From positions 1 to 48,699 of the forward strand of contig CAYUVK010000028.1 in the NCBI GenBank assembly GCA_964448105.1: DNA of 48,699 nt. The letters run 5' to 3'. The notes beneath the pieces were generated by a model. That model was not told the DNA's origin, searched no databases, and saw only the letters and a list, made by a program, of their open reading frames with translations. The stretch's first letter is position 1. Each line of letters opens with the position of its first letter. Positions 1-7,791 of the stretch are shown piece after piece. The position numbers were made by a program, and so were the translations under genes. The DNA is from CAVQBP01 sp964448105 (GTDB taxonomy: Bacteria; Bacteroidota; Ignavibacteria; Ignavibacteriales; Ignavibacteriaceae).

Positions 1-433
1 GATTTTTATCTCTGTTACCTCTGAGTTTTCTCTGTGTACTCTGTGGTTAATATTTTTTAGAATTGTCTAACAAAGTGGTTTTTTACCGCAGAGTTAACTG
101 AGCAGGTATAGAGAACGAAGAGGAAGATTTTTATCTCTGTTACCTCTGAGTTTTCTCTGTGTACTCTGTGGTTAATATTTTTTAGAATTGTCTAACAAAG
201 TGGTTTTTTACCGCAGAGTTAACTGAGCAGGTATAGAGAACGAAGAGGAAGATTTTTATCTCTGTTACCTCTGGGTCTTCTCTGTGTACTCTGTGGTTAA
301 TATTTCTTAGAATTGTTTAACAACGCGGTTTTTTACCGCAGAGTTAACTGAGGTGGCGCAGAGAACGCGGAGGAAGATTTTTATCTCTGTTACCTCTGGG
401 TCTTCTCTGTGTACTCTGTGGTTAATATTTTTA
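1..433. repeat. 125-bp tandem repeat array (3.4 copies)
   Basis: Units begin at 1, 126, 251 and 376, so the period is exactly 125 bp; the fourth copy stops near 433. Copies 1 and 2 look identical. Copy 3 differs at about a dozen positions, and copy 4 shares copy 3's variants (for example CTCTGGGTC instead of CTCTGAGTT). Each unit carries CTCTG-rich text in its left part (CTCTGTGTACTCTGTGGTT) and CAGAG-rich text in its right part (ACCGCAGAG...AGAGAACG), so a unit is a degenerate inverted repeat that could fold as a cruciform or RNA hairpin. The array lies just downstream of the epimerase gene and runs off the left edge, so its true length is unknown. Confidence 0.95.
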
Positions 434-477
434 CTTGTTGTACAGCGGATTCTAAATCCATTGATTAATGAATACTT

Positions 478-1569
478 TCAATTTTCATTTAATAATATTT
501 CCGCGATTCTCTCCGATGTTTTTCCATCCCACAATTCAGGGATCTTCCCTTTCTTAATTTTCCCTGAAAGAATCTCCATCGCACATTTCTCCACCTTGTT
601 TAAATCTGTTCCGATTAATTGGTTTGTACCTAATTCGACTGTTGATGGTCTTTCGGTATTATTTCTTACAGTTATACACTGAACTCCAAGGTATGTGCTT
701 TCTTCCTGGATCCCGCCGCTGTCGGTTATTATCAGTTCCGCATTCTTTGTTAAGGCTAAGAAATCTATATAACCGATGGGTTCTGTTAAAATAATATTTT
801 CATTCATACTGTTGCTGTAGCCTGCTTCTACCATATTTTTTCTAGTCCTCGGATGAACCGGGAATATTATTTGCCTATCGGCAGACAAGTCCTTAAACAA
901 TTGCATTAAATCATTCAGGAAATCTCCCGAATCTACATTCGACGGGCGGTGAAGTGTTACTAATATGTATTTTGAAGGGATTAATGAATAATCCTCCAGT
1001 ACAGTTGACTCTGCTGCTTTGGATAAGTAATGCACCAGGCTGTCAATCATTACATTACCTACAAAATATATCTTATCTTTCTTAATCCCTTCATTCCTTA
1101 AATTTGTTAAGCCGCTTTTCTCCGATACAAATAAATAATCCGAGATTGCATCCGTCAGCAGCCTATTTATTTCTTCCGGCATTGTCCTGTCAAAGCTTCT
1201 TAAGCCTGCTTCAACATGGGCTACTTTAACATTTAACTTTGCTGCTACAAGACTGCAGGCAACGGTAGAATTTACATCACCTACTACAATTATCAAATCA
1301 GGATTTTCTGCCAAAAGAACTTTTTCAAATTCTATCATAACATTTGCTGTCTGCTCTGCATGTGAACCGGAACCTACTCCAAGATAAAAATCCGGGCGGG
1401 GCATTTCAAGATCTTCAAAAAATATCTTAGACATTTTCTTATCATAATGCTGTCCGGTGTGGCAGATTAGGTGTTTTACTTCGCTGTTATACTTTTGAAA
1501 TGCTTTATGGATTGGAGCCACTTTCATAAAGTTTGGTCTTGCTCCTACTACAGATATTATTTTTTTCAA
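478..1569 (-). CDS. wecB: UDP-N-acetylglucosamine 2-epimerase (non-hydrolysing)
   Basis: Cytoplasmic enzyme interconverting UDP-GlcNAc and UDP-ManNAc for cell-surface polysaccharide synthesis. The 363-residue length is normal for the family. Visible signatures are GARPNFMKVAPI (9-20), HTGQHYDKKMS (37-47), VVGDVNSTVA with D98, HVEAGLRSFDRTMPEEINR (119-137) with the acidic active-site residues, VTLHRPSNVD with H207, and a C-terminal TDSGGIQEES nucleotide-binding segment. The start is a TTG preceded by AGGTAACC; the protein begins MKKIISVVGARPNF as expected, so TTG is preferred over any later ATG. No polysaccharide gene lies next to it in the window: downstream are only the tandem repeats and upstream a 385-bp spacer, so it appears monocistronic or is at the end of a locus outside the window. 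Confidence 0.93.
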   Translation of the reverse strand: MKKIISVVGARPNFMKVAPIHKAFQKYNSEVKHLICHTGQHYDKKMSKIFFEDLEMPRPDFYLGVGSGSHAEQTANVMIEFEKVLLAENPDLIIVVGDVNSTVACSLVAAKLNVKVAHVEAGLRSFDRTMPEEINRLLTDAISDYLFVSEKSGLTNLRNEGIKKDKIYFVGNVMIDSLVHYLSKAAESTVLEDYSLIPSKYILVTLHRPSNVDSGDFLNDLMQLFKDLSADRQIIFPVHPRTRKNMVEAGYSNSMNENIILTEPIGYIDFLALTKNAELIITDSGGIQEESTYLGVQCITVRNNTERPSTVELGTNQLIGTDLNKVEKCAMEILSGKIKKGKIPELWDGKTSERIAEILLNEN

Positions 1570-1954
1570 GGTTACCTTTTTTAATTTTTTGAAAACAAAT
1601 TTATAGATTTATGCTGATTTAACATAATTCATAATCCTATGATAAAATGAGAATATGCATTAAAATCCGAGCGAGGGGTGGGTTATTATATTTAACTAAA
1701 TAATTTATTTTTATGAAAACCCATTATAAGGTTAGCTAAAAATATACTTAAATGTTAGGCTAAGCCTGTCGAATTATGACTAATTTTATCAAAGTTTTTG
1801 CATGCCGAACGAACAGACATATTAACTTTTTTTATAATTGGTTTTATAAATTATCCAAAGTATCCACACTGGAATACGGTTAAAGGTGAGTAATAATTTT
1901 TCCTTTTAAACCAAGGATGAATCCATTGGTTAATGATATCTTTTATACTCCCAA
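1570..1954. other. intergenic spacer, 385 bp
   Basis: No convincing gene. It must hold the promoter of the minus-strand epimerase gene. It contains a short palindrome AGGCTAAGCCT (1757-1767) and, at 1920-1936, a 17-bp sequence that matches 455-471 with one mismatch, so near-copies of the same sequence lie downstream of the stop codons of both neighbouring minus-strand genes. No RNA gene or terminator with a strong stem was recognised. Confidence 0.6.
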
Positions 1955-3337
1955 TCAAACAATCACTGAACCGCTTAATAATAAAATAGCAACAATAAAA
2001 TAAATTACTATCCCTGTTACATCAACTATTGTGGCAACAAAGGGAGCGGATGACGTTGCAGGGTCAGCACCAAATTTTTTTAAAATAAACGGGAGCATTG
2101 AACCGGATAATGTTCCCCAGAGAACAACCCCGATTAGAGAAAAAAACACTGTAGCAGCAATCAAAACCCAATGAGGTCCGTAAATGTCGGAAAAAGCCGA
2201 CCATAAAGATATTCTTAAAAAGCCAACCGTCCCTAAAACAATGCCAAGAGAAAGCCCGGACATAATTTCTCTCCTCATAACCCGCCACCAATCTCTCAAT
2301 TTAACTTCACCCAAAGCCATTGCACGTATAACCAGAGTTGAAGCCTGGGAACCTGAATTGCCTCCGCTTGAAATTATAAGCGGAACAAATAATGCAAGGA
2401 CAACAGCCCGGTTAATTTCTTTTTCAAAAAATCCCATTGCAGTAGCCGTGAGCATTTCACCTATAAAAAGAAGTACAAGCCAGCCGGCTCTCTTTTTTAC
2501 CATATGCATAAAAGAAATTGCTAAGTATGGTTCGCCCAATGCTTCCATACCTCCTAACTTATGAATATCTTCGGTGGCTTCTTCTTCTGCAACATCAAAG
2601 ACGTCATCTACTGTTACAATTCCTATTAATACTCCAAATGAATCTAAAACCGGTAGAGCGATTCTATCATATTTCTTAAATACTTCTACGGCCTTTTCCT
2701 GGTCATCAAAAACATTTAAAGCCACAAAATTTTCATCCATTAAATCAATTACTTTTTTCTCTAAAGGAGCAAGAATAATATCTCTAATTCTAATATCATC
2801 AATTAACTTCCCTTTTTGATCCACCACATAAATAATATTTAAAGTTTCGCTGTCTTTCCCGTTTTCTCTTATATAATTTAATGTTTCCGGAATCGACCAT
2901 TCCGGTTTAACTGCAATGTAATCCGGGGTCATCAACCTTCCGACACTATCTTCGGGATAGCCTAAAAGTGTCTGCGCTATCTTTCTTTCATCTGCGGTAA
3001 GGAGTGTAATTAATTGTTTTGCAGCCGTACTCGGCAGTTCTTCAAAAAGAGCTGTTCTATCATCGGGGGACATTTCATTTAATATTGATGCAACTTCCGA
3101 TTTTCCCATTGCTTTAAGCAGCTCTACCTGCATATCGAAATCCAGATATTCAAATGTGTCGGCTGCAAGGTCGCGGGGTAATAGACGAAAGATAATTGCC
3201 TGTTCTTTTTCAGATAAGTCTTTTAATACTTCGGCGATATCGGTAGGAGTCCAGTCACTTAAAATTTCTTTCAACTCGCTAAGTTTTCTGTCTTCTATCA
3301 GCGATTTTATTTCCGGTTGGAGTAGTTGGCTTAGCAT
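1955..3337 (-). CDS. mgtE: Mg2+ transporter MgtE
   Basis: Inner-membrane magnesium channel. Domain order matches the family at normal length (460 aa): an N-terminal helical MgtE_N superhelix (about 20-130, with repeated LP/LLP-type helices such as MSPDDRTALFEELP), a CBS pair (about 138-255, LMTPDYIAVKP and VIDLMDENFVALNVFDD) that senses cytosolic Mg2+, a connecting helix, then five predicted membrane helices (about 275-460). The pore-family signature PLIISSGGNSGSQASTLVIR is present, and the last helix contains D439 in VATIVDVTGI, equivalent by position to the conserved pore aspartate. The start has a strong GGGAGG ribosome-binding site five bases upstream. Single gene, with 214 bp to the next gene upstream; no M-box was recognised in that spacer. 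Confidence 0.95.
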   Translation of the reverse strand: MLSQLLQPEIKSLIEDRKLSELKEILSDWTPTDIAEVLKDLSEKEQAIIFRLLPRDLAADTFEYLDFDMQVELLKAMGKSEVASILNEMSPDDRTALFEELPSTAAKQLITLLTADERKIAQTLLGYPEDSVGRLMTPDYIAVKPEWSIPETLNYIRENGKDSETLNIIYVVDQKGKLIDDIRIRDIILAPLEKKVIDLMDENFVALNVFDDQEKAVEVFKKYDRIALPVLDSFGVLIGIVTVDDVFDVAEEEATEDIHKLGGMEALGEPYLAISFMHMVKKRAGWLVLLFIGEMLTATAMGFFEKEINRAVVLALFVPLIISSGGNSGSQASTLVIRAMALGEVKLRDWWRVMRREIMSGLSLGIVLGTVGFLRISLWSAFSDIYGPHWVLIAATVFFSLIGVVLWGTLSGSMLPFILKKFGADPATSSAPFVATIVDVTGIVIYFIVAILLLSGSVIV

Positions 3338-3551
3338 ATTAACCTCCCTTCAATTTCAAGTGACACGATTTTAAAAATTTATTTTACATCTTTTTAATAT
3401 TTTTATAATTAAGAAATGAAATTGAAAAATAAGTTTTAATATTGGAAAAAACAATTGCCAATTTACGGGTTATTGATGTTAAAAATAACTGCTTTTTATT
3501 GATGTGATCAAAATGAGTGGAATAAAAAAACAAAAAGAATGGGGTTTTTAT

Positions 3552-3953
3552 TTATAATACTCTTAAAGTATTTAAATACTTTTTTGTTTCATTGAGAAAT
3601 TCTCTGGCTCCCTTTAAAGAAATACCAGCAGTATCTTTATCAATAAAAGAAAATATTTCATAGTCGCCGCTTTCCCTATCATCTTTTAATTTCGCCAAAT
3701 ATTTACCTAATTGCTTACTGAACTTCCCTGTTTTAACAAACAATAAACCAAAAAGAGTAACAACACCTTTATGTGTTTCTGCCTTCTGTCGCTCAGATAA
3801 AAGTAATGCCTGAGCAGAATGAAAAACGGCATAATAAGCTCTCGAAATTGCGTCATCATAGTCTTCACTATCAAAAAGTTTCCGGGCAACTTCCAATTTT
3901 CTTTCAGCTTTTTGTAAATAACCCTTTATTAACTCTTTAGTTGTTGAATCCAA
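3552..3953 (-). CDS. HEPN-domain protein, partner of MNT nucleotidyltransferase
   Basis: All-helical 133-aa protein of the PF05168-type HEPN family, with the typical SRAYYAVFHSAQALL segment (38-51), R55-x5-H61 in RQKAETH, and RESGDY (93-98). HEPN proteins paired with minimal nucleotidyltransferases commonly act as RNase toxins or related nucleic-acid-targeting modules; which residues are catalytic in this subgroup cannot be settled by eye. The only usable start is a TTG that lies inside the end of the nucleotidyltransferase gene (17-nt overlap) and directly follows an in-frame TAG and GGA codon, so translation is probably coupled to the upstream gene. It could be a toxin-antitoxin pair or a non-toxic antibiotic-nucleotidyltransferase-like pair. 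Confidence 0.8.
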   Translation of the reverse strand: MDSTTKELIKGYLQKAERKLEVARKLFDSEDYDDAISRAYYAVFHSAQALLLSERQKAETHKGVVTLFGLLFVKTGKFSKQLGKYLAKLKDDRESGDYEIFSFIDKDTAGISLKGAREFLNETKKYLNTLRVL

Positions 3954-4260
3954 TCCCTATACCTTCATTTAAAATATTACTAATGAAAGGTGTGTGCATT
4001 GATTTAAGGCGATTAAATTCTTTAAGCGTGAAAATTTTCAAAGAAATTAGTCTGCCCGTATTGATTAAGATATCGATTACTACATCATACAACTTATCAA
4101 TAATCATCCGATCCTTTTTATCAAGAACAATAAGAATATCATAATCAGAATCCGGTTTCCAATCGTTCCTACATCTTGATCCAAATAAATACATTTCTTT
4201 AATGAATTCGTTCAATCCTGAAATGTTTTCAATAAATTGTTTAATTATCTCATCTTCCAT
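3937..4260 (-). CDS. MNT-type minimal nucleotidyltransferase
   Basis: Small nucleotidyltransferase of the MNT/polymerase-beta fold, about 107 aa from the ATG chosen here. The core motif GSRCRNDWKPDSDYD carries the GS-x10-DxD arrangement that binds nucleotide and two metal ions, followed by the hydrophobic strand ILIVLDKKD. A TTG start 16 codons further upstream (4308) would add an implausible aromatic-rich leader (IPVIYYFYLYNYNIF), so the internal ATG followed by MEDEIIKQF is preferred, though its Shine-Dalgarno is weak. It overlaps the HEPN gene by 17 nt and the two form a bicistronic unit. In characterised MntA/HepT pairs the nucleotidyltransferase neutralises its HEPN partner by AMP transfer; that role here is inference from arrangement. 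Confidence 0.8.
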   Translation of the reverse strand: MEDEIIKQFIENISGLNEFIKEMYLFGSRCRNDWKPDSDYDILIVLDKKDRMIIDKLYDVVIDILINTGRLISLKIFTLKEFNRLKSMHTPFISNILNEGIGIGFNN

Positions 4261-4315
4261 AAAAATATTATAATTATATAGATAAAAATAATAAATAACG
4301 GGTATCAATGGAATA

Positions 4316-5176
4316 TCATTTTTTTAATTTAAAATCAAGAGAAATTACCATCTGAACATTTACAGGTTTTCCTTTAATTAAACCCGGTTTAAACCTACTG
4401 TAAAAAACCGTCGTTTTCGCAGATTCGTCACACCCATAACCTATTCCTTTAACAATATCAGCTTTAGTTACGTCACCATATTTATTTATAAAAGTTAAAA
4501 TTTCAACTGTACCTTCAATTTTCTTTTCTTTAGCAAGGGAAGGATAGAAGATCCTATTCTCTAAAGCATCAAACCCGCCGATAGGTTCCGGCATCACTTC
4601 TGCCGATAGATAATATGCAGGATCACTTTCATATTTTTCTTCTTCTTCAACTGGCGGAAGAATTGAAGAAGAATTATTTTTTTGTGCAGTTGTCTTAACG
4701 GGTATTTTATTTTCCGCTTTTTGCGTCCCCTTTACCGCAACTTCGGACTCTTCATCTTCCGAAGTGTCTTTAACTTTTACCCCGTTTTCAAAATTTATAT
4801 CCGAAAGATAGACACCTGCCGAATCATATAAAGATTTTGGACCTTCCCGTTTCCCGTCTTCAATATTGAAAACCTCCTCGAGTTTTCCTTCCTTATTATA
4901 TTTTTTAACCAGGCCATCCACTTTCCCGTTAACATAATTTCTTTCTTCTTTTATATTCCCGTTTTCATAGTAAAATTTTGCTTCACCTTCCCTAACATTA
5001 TTAGAATAATTAATTTCCGATTTCAATTTACCGTTATCGTAAAATGATTTTATTAATCCTTCCTGCGCAAATGCCGTATTTAATGAAAGCAGCATACAAA
5101 TTATAGTTAAGTATGAAGACATAATTCCAATCATGAAATTTTTAAAATCTAAATGTCGAAAATAATATTTATTCAC
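4316..5176 (-). CDS. secreted MORN-like repeat protein with C-terminal TonB domain
   Basis: Exported envelope protein. A hydrophobic signal segment (about 15-38, ending NTAFAQ) precedes three to four antitoxin/MORN-like repeats of the form 'YxNGxLKxExxYxxGxxxG' (about 45-130), a low-complexity charged linker (about 135-190), and a TonB_C-like domain (about 196-286: PIGGFDALENRIFYPSLAKE, GTVEILTFINKYGDV, SRFKPGLIKGKPV). TonB C-terminal domains contact outer-membrane receptors or peptidoglycan, but the proline-rich periplasm-spanning region of a true TonB is missing, so energy transduction is doubtful. The longest frame starts with GTG inside the 3' end of the upstream metalloprotease-like gene (8-nt overlap); an ATG at residue 15 (5134) is an alternative start. 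The overlap suggests co-expression. Confidence 0.75.
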   Translation of the reverse strand: MNKYYFRHLDFKNFMIGIMSSYLTIICMLLSLNTAFAQEGLIKSFYDNGKLKSEINYSNNVREGEAKFYYENGNIKEERNYVNGKVDGLVKKYNKEGKLEEVFNIEDGKREGPKSLYDSAGVYLSDINFENGVKVKDTSEDEESEVAVKGTQKAENKIPVKTTAQKNNSSSILPPVEEEEKYESDPAYYLSAEVMPEPIGGFDALENRIFYPSLAKEKKIEGTVEILTFINKYGDVTKADIVKGIGYGCDESAKTTVFYSRFKPGLIKGKPVNVQMVISLDFKLKK

Positions 5177-5672
5177 GAATTAAAAGAGGCATTAATAAGG
5201 AAGTAATGAAAACCATGATAGAAATTCCCAGGAAGAAATATCCCACTGTCTGATCATATTCAAGGATATTAAGTTCTCCAAGCATATAGTGCCAATCATG
5301 ACCGGCTTTATTTCCGCCTAACAAAGGGAGCACCCTTGCTCTCGCATCTGCAGCATAAACACTGATATTTACAAAATTTTGTCCCAGCCACAATAAGCTA
5401 ATTTGAACTCCAAGCCGGTATGAATTTCTAAAGAAGTACCATGCAATTAAAAGAGGAAGAATGATTTGCATCAAAGTACCCCCTGCAGAATGAATAAAAC
5501 TTCCGAAAAACATAAAGAAAACATGCCCGGCTTCATGAATTACAAGATCGGCATTATCAATCCAGGTATAGTGCCCCCTGTTTAGAACCAGGTAAACAGC
5601 AATAGGCAGAATTATAAATGAAGGGAGCCATTTTTTTATTGTATCCTTATATGAATATTCTTTTAATTCCAT
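5169..5672 (-). CDS. membrane protein with HEAGH zinc-protease-like motif
   Basis: Protein of 167 aa with about four membrane helices (about 14-30, 45-60, 66-82, 145-165). HEAGH at 46-50, within DLVIHEAGHVFF, is an HExxH metal-binding motif inside or next to a membrane helix, as in site-2-protease-like (M50-related) families. A later segment AADARARVLPLLGG followed by GHDWHYMLGE (124-133) could supply further ligands, but the canonical M50 NPDG-type third-ligand motif is absent. It may be a small divergent membrane metalloprotease or a non-proteolytic relative; substrate unknown. It overlaps the downstream MORN/TonB_C gene and is divergent from the DUF2911 gene. Confidence 0.6.
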   Translation of the reverse strand: MELKEYSYKDTIKKWLPSFIILPIAVYLVLNRGHYTWIDNADLVIHEAGHVFFMFFGSFIHSAGGTLMQIILPLLIAWYFFRNSYRLGVQISLLWLGQNFVNISVYAADARARVLPLLGGNKAGHDWHYMLGELNILEYDQTVGYFFLGISIMVFITSLLMPLLIRE

Positions 5673-5813
5673 CTTCTATAAGTAAAATTTAATAAATTAG
5701 CCGACAATTTTATTCCGATTTTATTGTTGACTTTACCTAAAACGATATCTAATTTCAATATATCCTTTCAAGCTTAATAATATAATTCAATTACAAAATT
5801 AAGGAAAAATAAT

Positions 5814-6659
5814 ATGAAGACCTTATTTACCCGAACAGGGATTATGCCGGTTTTATGTATTTTTGTTTTTTCACAAATTCTAATTGCTCAGGGTTTTAGA
5901 ACTCCCCGCCCAAGTCCAGGTGCAGCTGTTTCTCAAACCATTGGTATTACCGATGTAACAATAAATTACAGCCGCCCGGGAGTTAAGAACAGGATTATAT
6001 GGGGACAGTTAGTACCTTATAATAAAGTCTGGAGAACAGGTGCAAATGAGGTTACATCAATTACTTTTTCGGACCCTGTTAAAATAAACGGGAACCCGCT
6101 TGCTGCAGGAACTTACGGAATACATACTATACCCACAGAGAATGAATGGACATTTCTATTCAGCGGTAATACAAAGGCAGGGGGAAGCTCTGAGTTTAAG
6201 GAAGGTGATGTTGTTTTAAAAATAAATGTGAAACCTAAACCTGCCCCGTTTACCGAAAGAATGATCTTCACATTTACCGATGTAACCGATACTTCATCAA
6301 TTGTAAATTTAATTTGGGATAAGCTGAGAGTCTCATTTGCAGTTACTACGGAAACTCAAAAACTTGTCCTAGCAAAAGCGGAGGAAGAAATTGACTGGTC
6401 AACACCCATGCAGGCTGCCGCATATTGCTTACAAAATAATGTAGACCTGGATAAAGCCATGAACTGGATAAACGCTTCAACAGAAATTAATGAAAATTAT
6501 TGGAACTTAAGAATTAAAGCCAGGCTTTTGGAAAAGACAGGCAATAAGGATGAAGCTGTTACAACAATGGAAAAAGCAATTAAGCTTGGTAATCAAATGG
6601 ATAATAAACCTTTTGATTTTGATCAGATGGAAAAGTTATTAAAAGAATGGAAAGGGTAA
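5814..6659 (+). CDS. DUF2911 domain secreted protein
   Basis: Protein of 281 aa with a clear signal peptide (MPVLCIFVFSQILIAQ, cleavage about 26), a DUF2911 domain over about 28-175 (PRPSPGAAVSQTIGITDV, NYSRPGVKNRIIWG, VWRTGANEVTSITFS, LAAGTYGIHTIP), and a C-terminal helical TPR-like tail (about 185-281, ending in a helix with DEAVTTMEKAIKLG). DUF2911 proteins are common exported proteins in this part of the bacterial tree and have no established biochemical role. The start has AAGGAAAA about six bases upstream. It stands alone, is divergent from the HEAGH protein gene, and is followed by a hairpin shared with the converging trhO gene. Confidence 0.88.
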   Translation: MKTLFTRTGIMPVLCIFVFSQILIAQGFRTPRPSPGAAVSQTIGITDVTINYSRPGVKNRIIWGQLVPYNKVWRTGANEVTSITFSDPVKINGNPLAAGTYGIHTIPTENEWTFLFSGNTKAGGSSEFKEGDVVLKINVKPKPAPFTERMIFTFTDVTDTSSIVNLIWDKLRVSFAVTTETQKLVLAKAEEEIDWSTPMQAAAYCLQNNVDLDKAMNWINASTEINENYWNLRIKARLLEKTGNKDEAVTTMEKAIKLGNQMDNKPFDFDQMEKLLKEWKG

Positions 6660-6682
6660 AACCAATAAGGAATCATTCGCTG

Positions 6683-6726
6683 GGCAGTAGGCAATCAAGA
6701 AATATTGTATACTGCCTATTATTATT
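6683..6726. terminator. hairpin between converging genes
   Basis: GGCAGTA (6683-6689) pairs with TACTGCC (6710-6716), followed on the plus strand by TATTATTATTTTTT. It lies between the stop of the DUF2911 gene and the stop of trhO, so it could terminate transcription of the plus-strand gene and, less strongly, of the minus-strand gene. An overlapping alternative stem TAGGCA/TGCCTA exists. Confidence 0.6.
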
Positions 6727-6737
6727 TTTTGCATGCT

Positions 6738-7625
6738 TTAACCGTAATATTTATCCCTTTTATTAGGTGCATTCCTGCATTCTTCCGAACAGCAGTAATC
6801 GTTTTCAACTTTACATTTATGGCAGCTAACAATAATTTTATCACAGTCTAAATTATGACAGTTGATATAATATGATGCAGGTTCACTGCAGAAATAACAA
6901 TTTGAAATATATTTTAATTCATCTTTTGAGTTCGGTTCAACAACTCTTCTTTCATCAAAAACAAAAATGCCCCCTTCCCAGTAAGTATCCGGGAATTTTT
7001 TTGTATAATTAATTATACCGCCTTCGAGCTGGTATACATTTCTAAATCCTTGTTCAACCAAGAATGCGGAAGCCTTCTCGCATCTGATTCCACCTGTACA
7101 ATATGTAACTACTGTTTTATCTTTAAATTCTTTTAATGATTCCGCAGCTTCAGGCCATTGCCTAAAATTTTTCATCGGCAGGGTAATTGCATTTTTAAAC
7201 CTGCCGATTTTACTTTCATACCAGTTCCTCGTATCTACAATAACAAAATCCTTTCCCGATTCATAAAGCTTCAGCAATTCATCCGGTGATAATCTTTTCC
7301 CGCCGTTTGTTAATGACGTCCCTTTTAAATTTGAATTTACAATTTCATCTTTAATCCTAATATGCATTTTTGAAAAGGCATTATCTGCAGCTTCATCTTC
7401 TTTAAAAATAATATCTTCGAATATTTTATAACTTTTTAAGTTTGCTTTATAATTTTCTATATCGGAAATTTTCCCTGATACAGTCCCGTTTATACCCTCT
7501 TCAGCAATAAAGATCCTTCCTTTTATATTATTATTCAAACACCAGTTTAGATTCTCATCTTTAAATTTTTCCGGATCTTCCACATCTACATATTTATAAA
7601 ATAATAAAACTCTATATCTGTTCAT
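6738..7625 (-). CDS. trhO: tRNA uridine(34) hydroxylase (rhodanese-like TrhO)
   Basis: Cytoplasmic enzyme that hydroxylates U34 of tRNAs, the first step toward 5-(carboxy)methoxyuridine. The 295 residues show the family order: an acylphosphatase-like N-terminal domain (about 1-95, with GRIFIAEEGINGTVSG at 36-51), a rhodanese domain (about 110-215: VIVDTRNWYESKIGRF, then YCTGGIRCEKASAFL with active-site C176), and a C-terminal cysteine-rich region with C243, C246, C256, C261, C268, C271, C278, C279 and C283 that probably binds zinc. Monocistronic. No reason to doubt the ATG start. Confidence 0.93.
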   Translation of the reverse strand: MNRYRVLLFYKYVDVEDPEKFKDENLNWCLNNNIKGRIFIAEEGINGTVSGKISDIENYKANLKSYKIFEDIIFKEDEAADNAFSKMHIRIKDEIVNSNLKGTSLTNGGKRLSPDELLKLYESGKDFVIVDTRNWYESKIGRFKNAITLPMKNFRQWPEAAESLKEFKDKTVVTYCTGGIRCEKASAFLVEQGFRNVYQLEGGIINYTKKFPDTYWEGGIFVFDERRVVEPNSKDELKYISNCYFCSEPASYYINCHNLDCDKIIVSCHKCKVENDYCCSEECRNAPNKRDKYYG

Positions 7626-7791
7626 TAAAATTACCTTTTGATTTTTTTTATGAGCTAAGTTAATAAAAAAATGATTTTTACTGTATGCTCTGATTCAAGG
7701 TAAAATTACCGTCAAAAATTTTTTCTTTTTAACAAAACAGAAAGGTAAAGGTGCCAATTGAAAATTGTCAACCGGTATGTATCATAATTAA

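Noticed and set aside
1..433. CRISPR array at the left edge
   Set aside because: The 125-bp period is a head-to-tail duplication without unique spacers.
353..682. Plus-strand reading frame of 109 codons starting in the tandem repeat
   Set aside because: It runs antisense through the 3' end of the well-supported epimerase gene and its first part is repeat text; no family features.
3338..3551. Possible M-box or other riboswitch upstream of mgtE
   Set aside because: No conserved stems or loop sequences were recognised; the region is plain A/T-rich DNA.
4261..4308. N-terminal extension of the MNT nucleotidyltransferase from a TTG
   Set aside because: The added residues are aromatic-rich and unlike the family; an ATG at 4260 gives the normal N-terminus.
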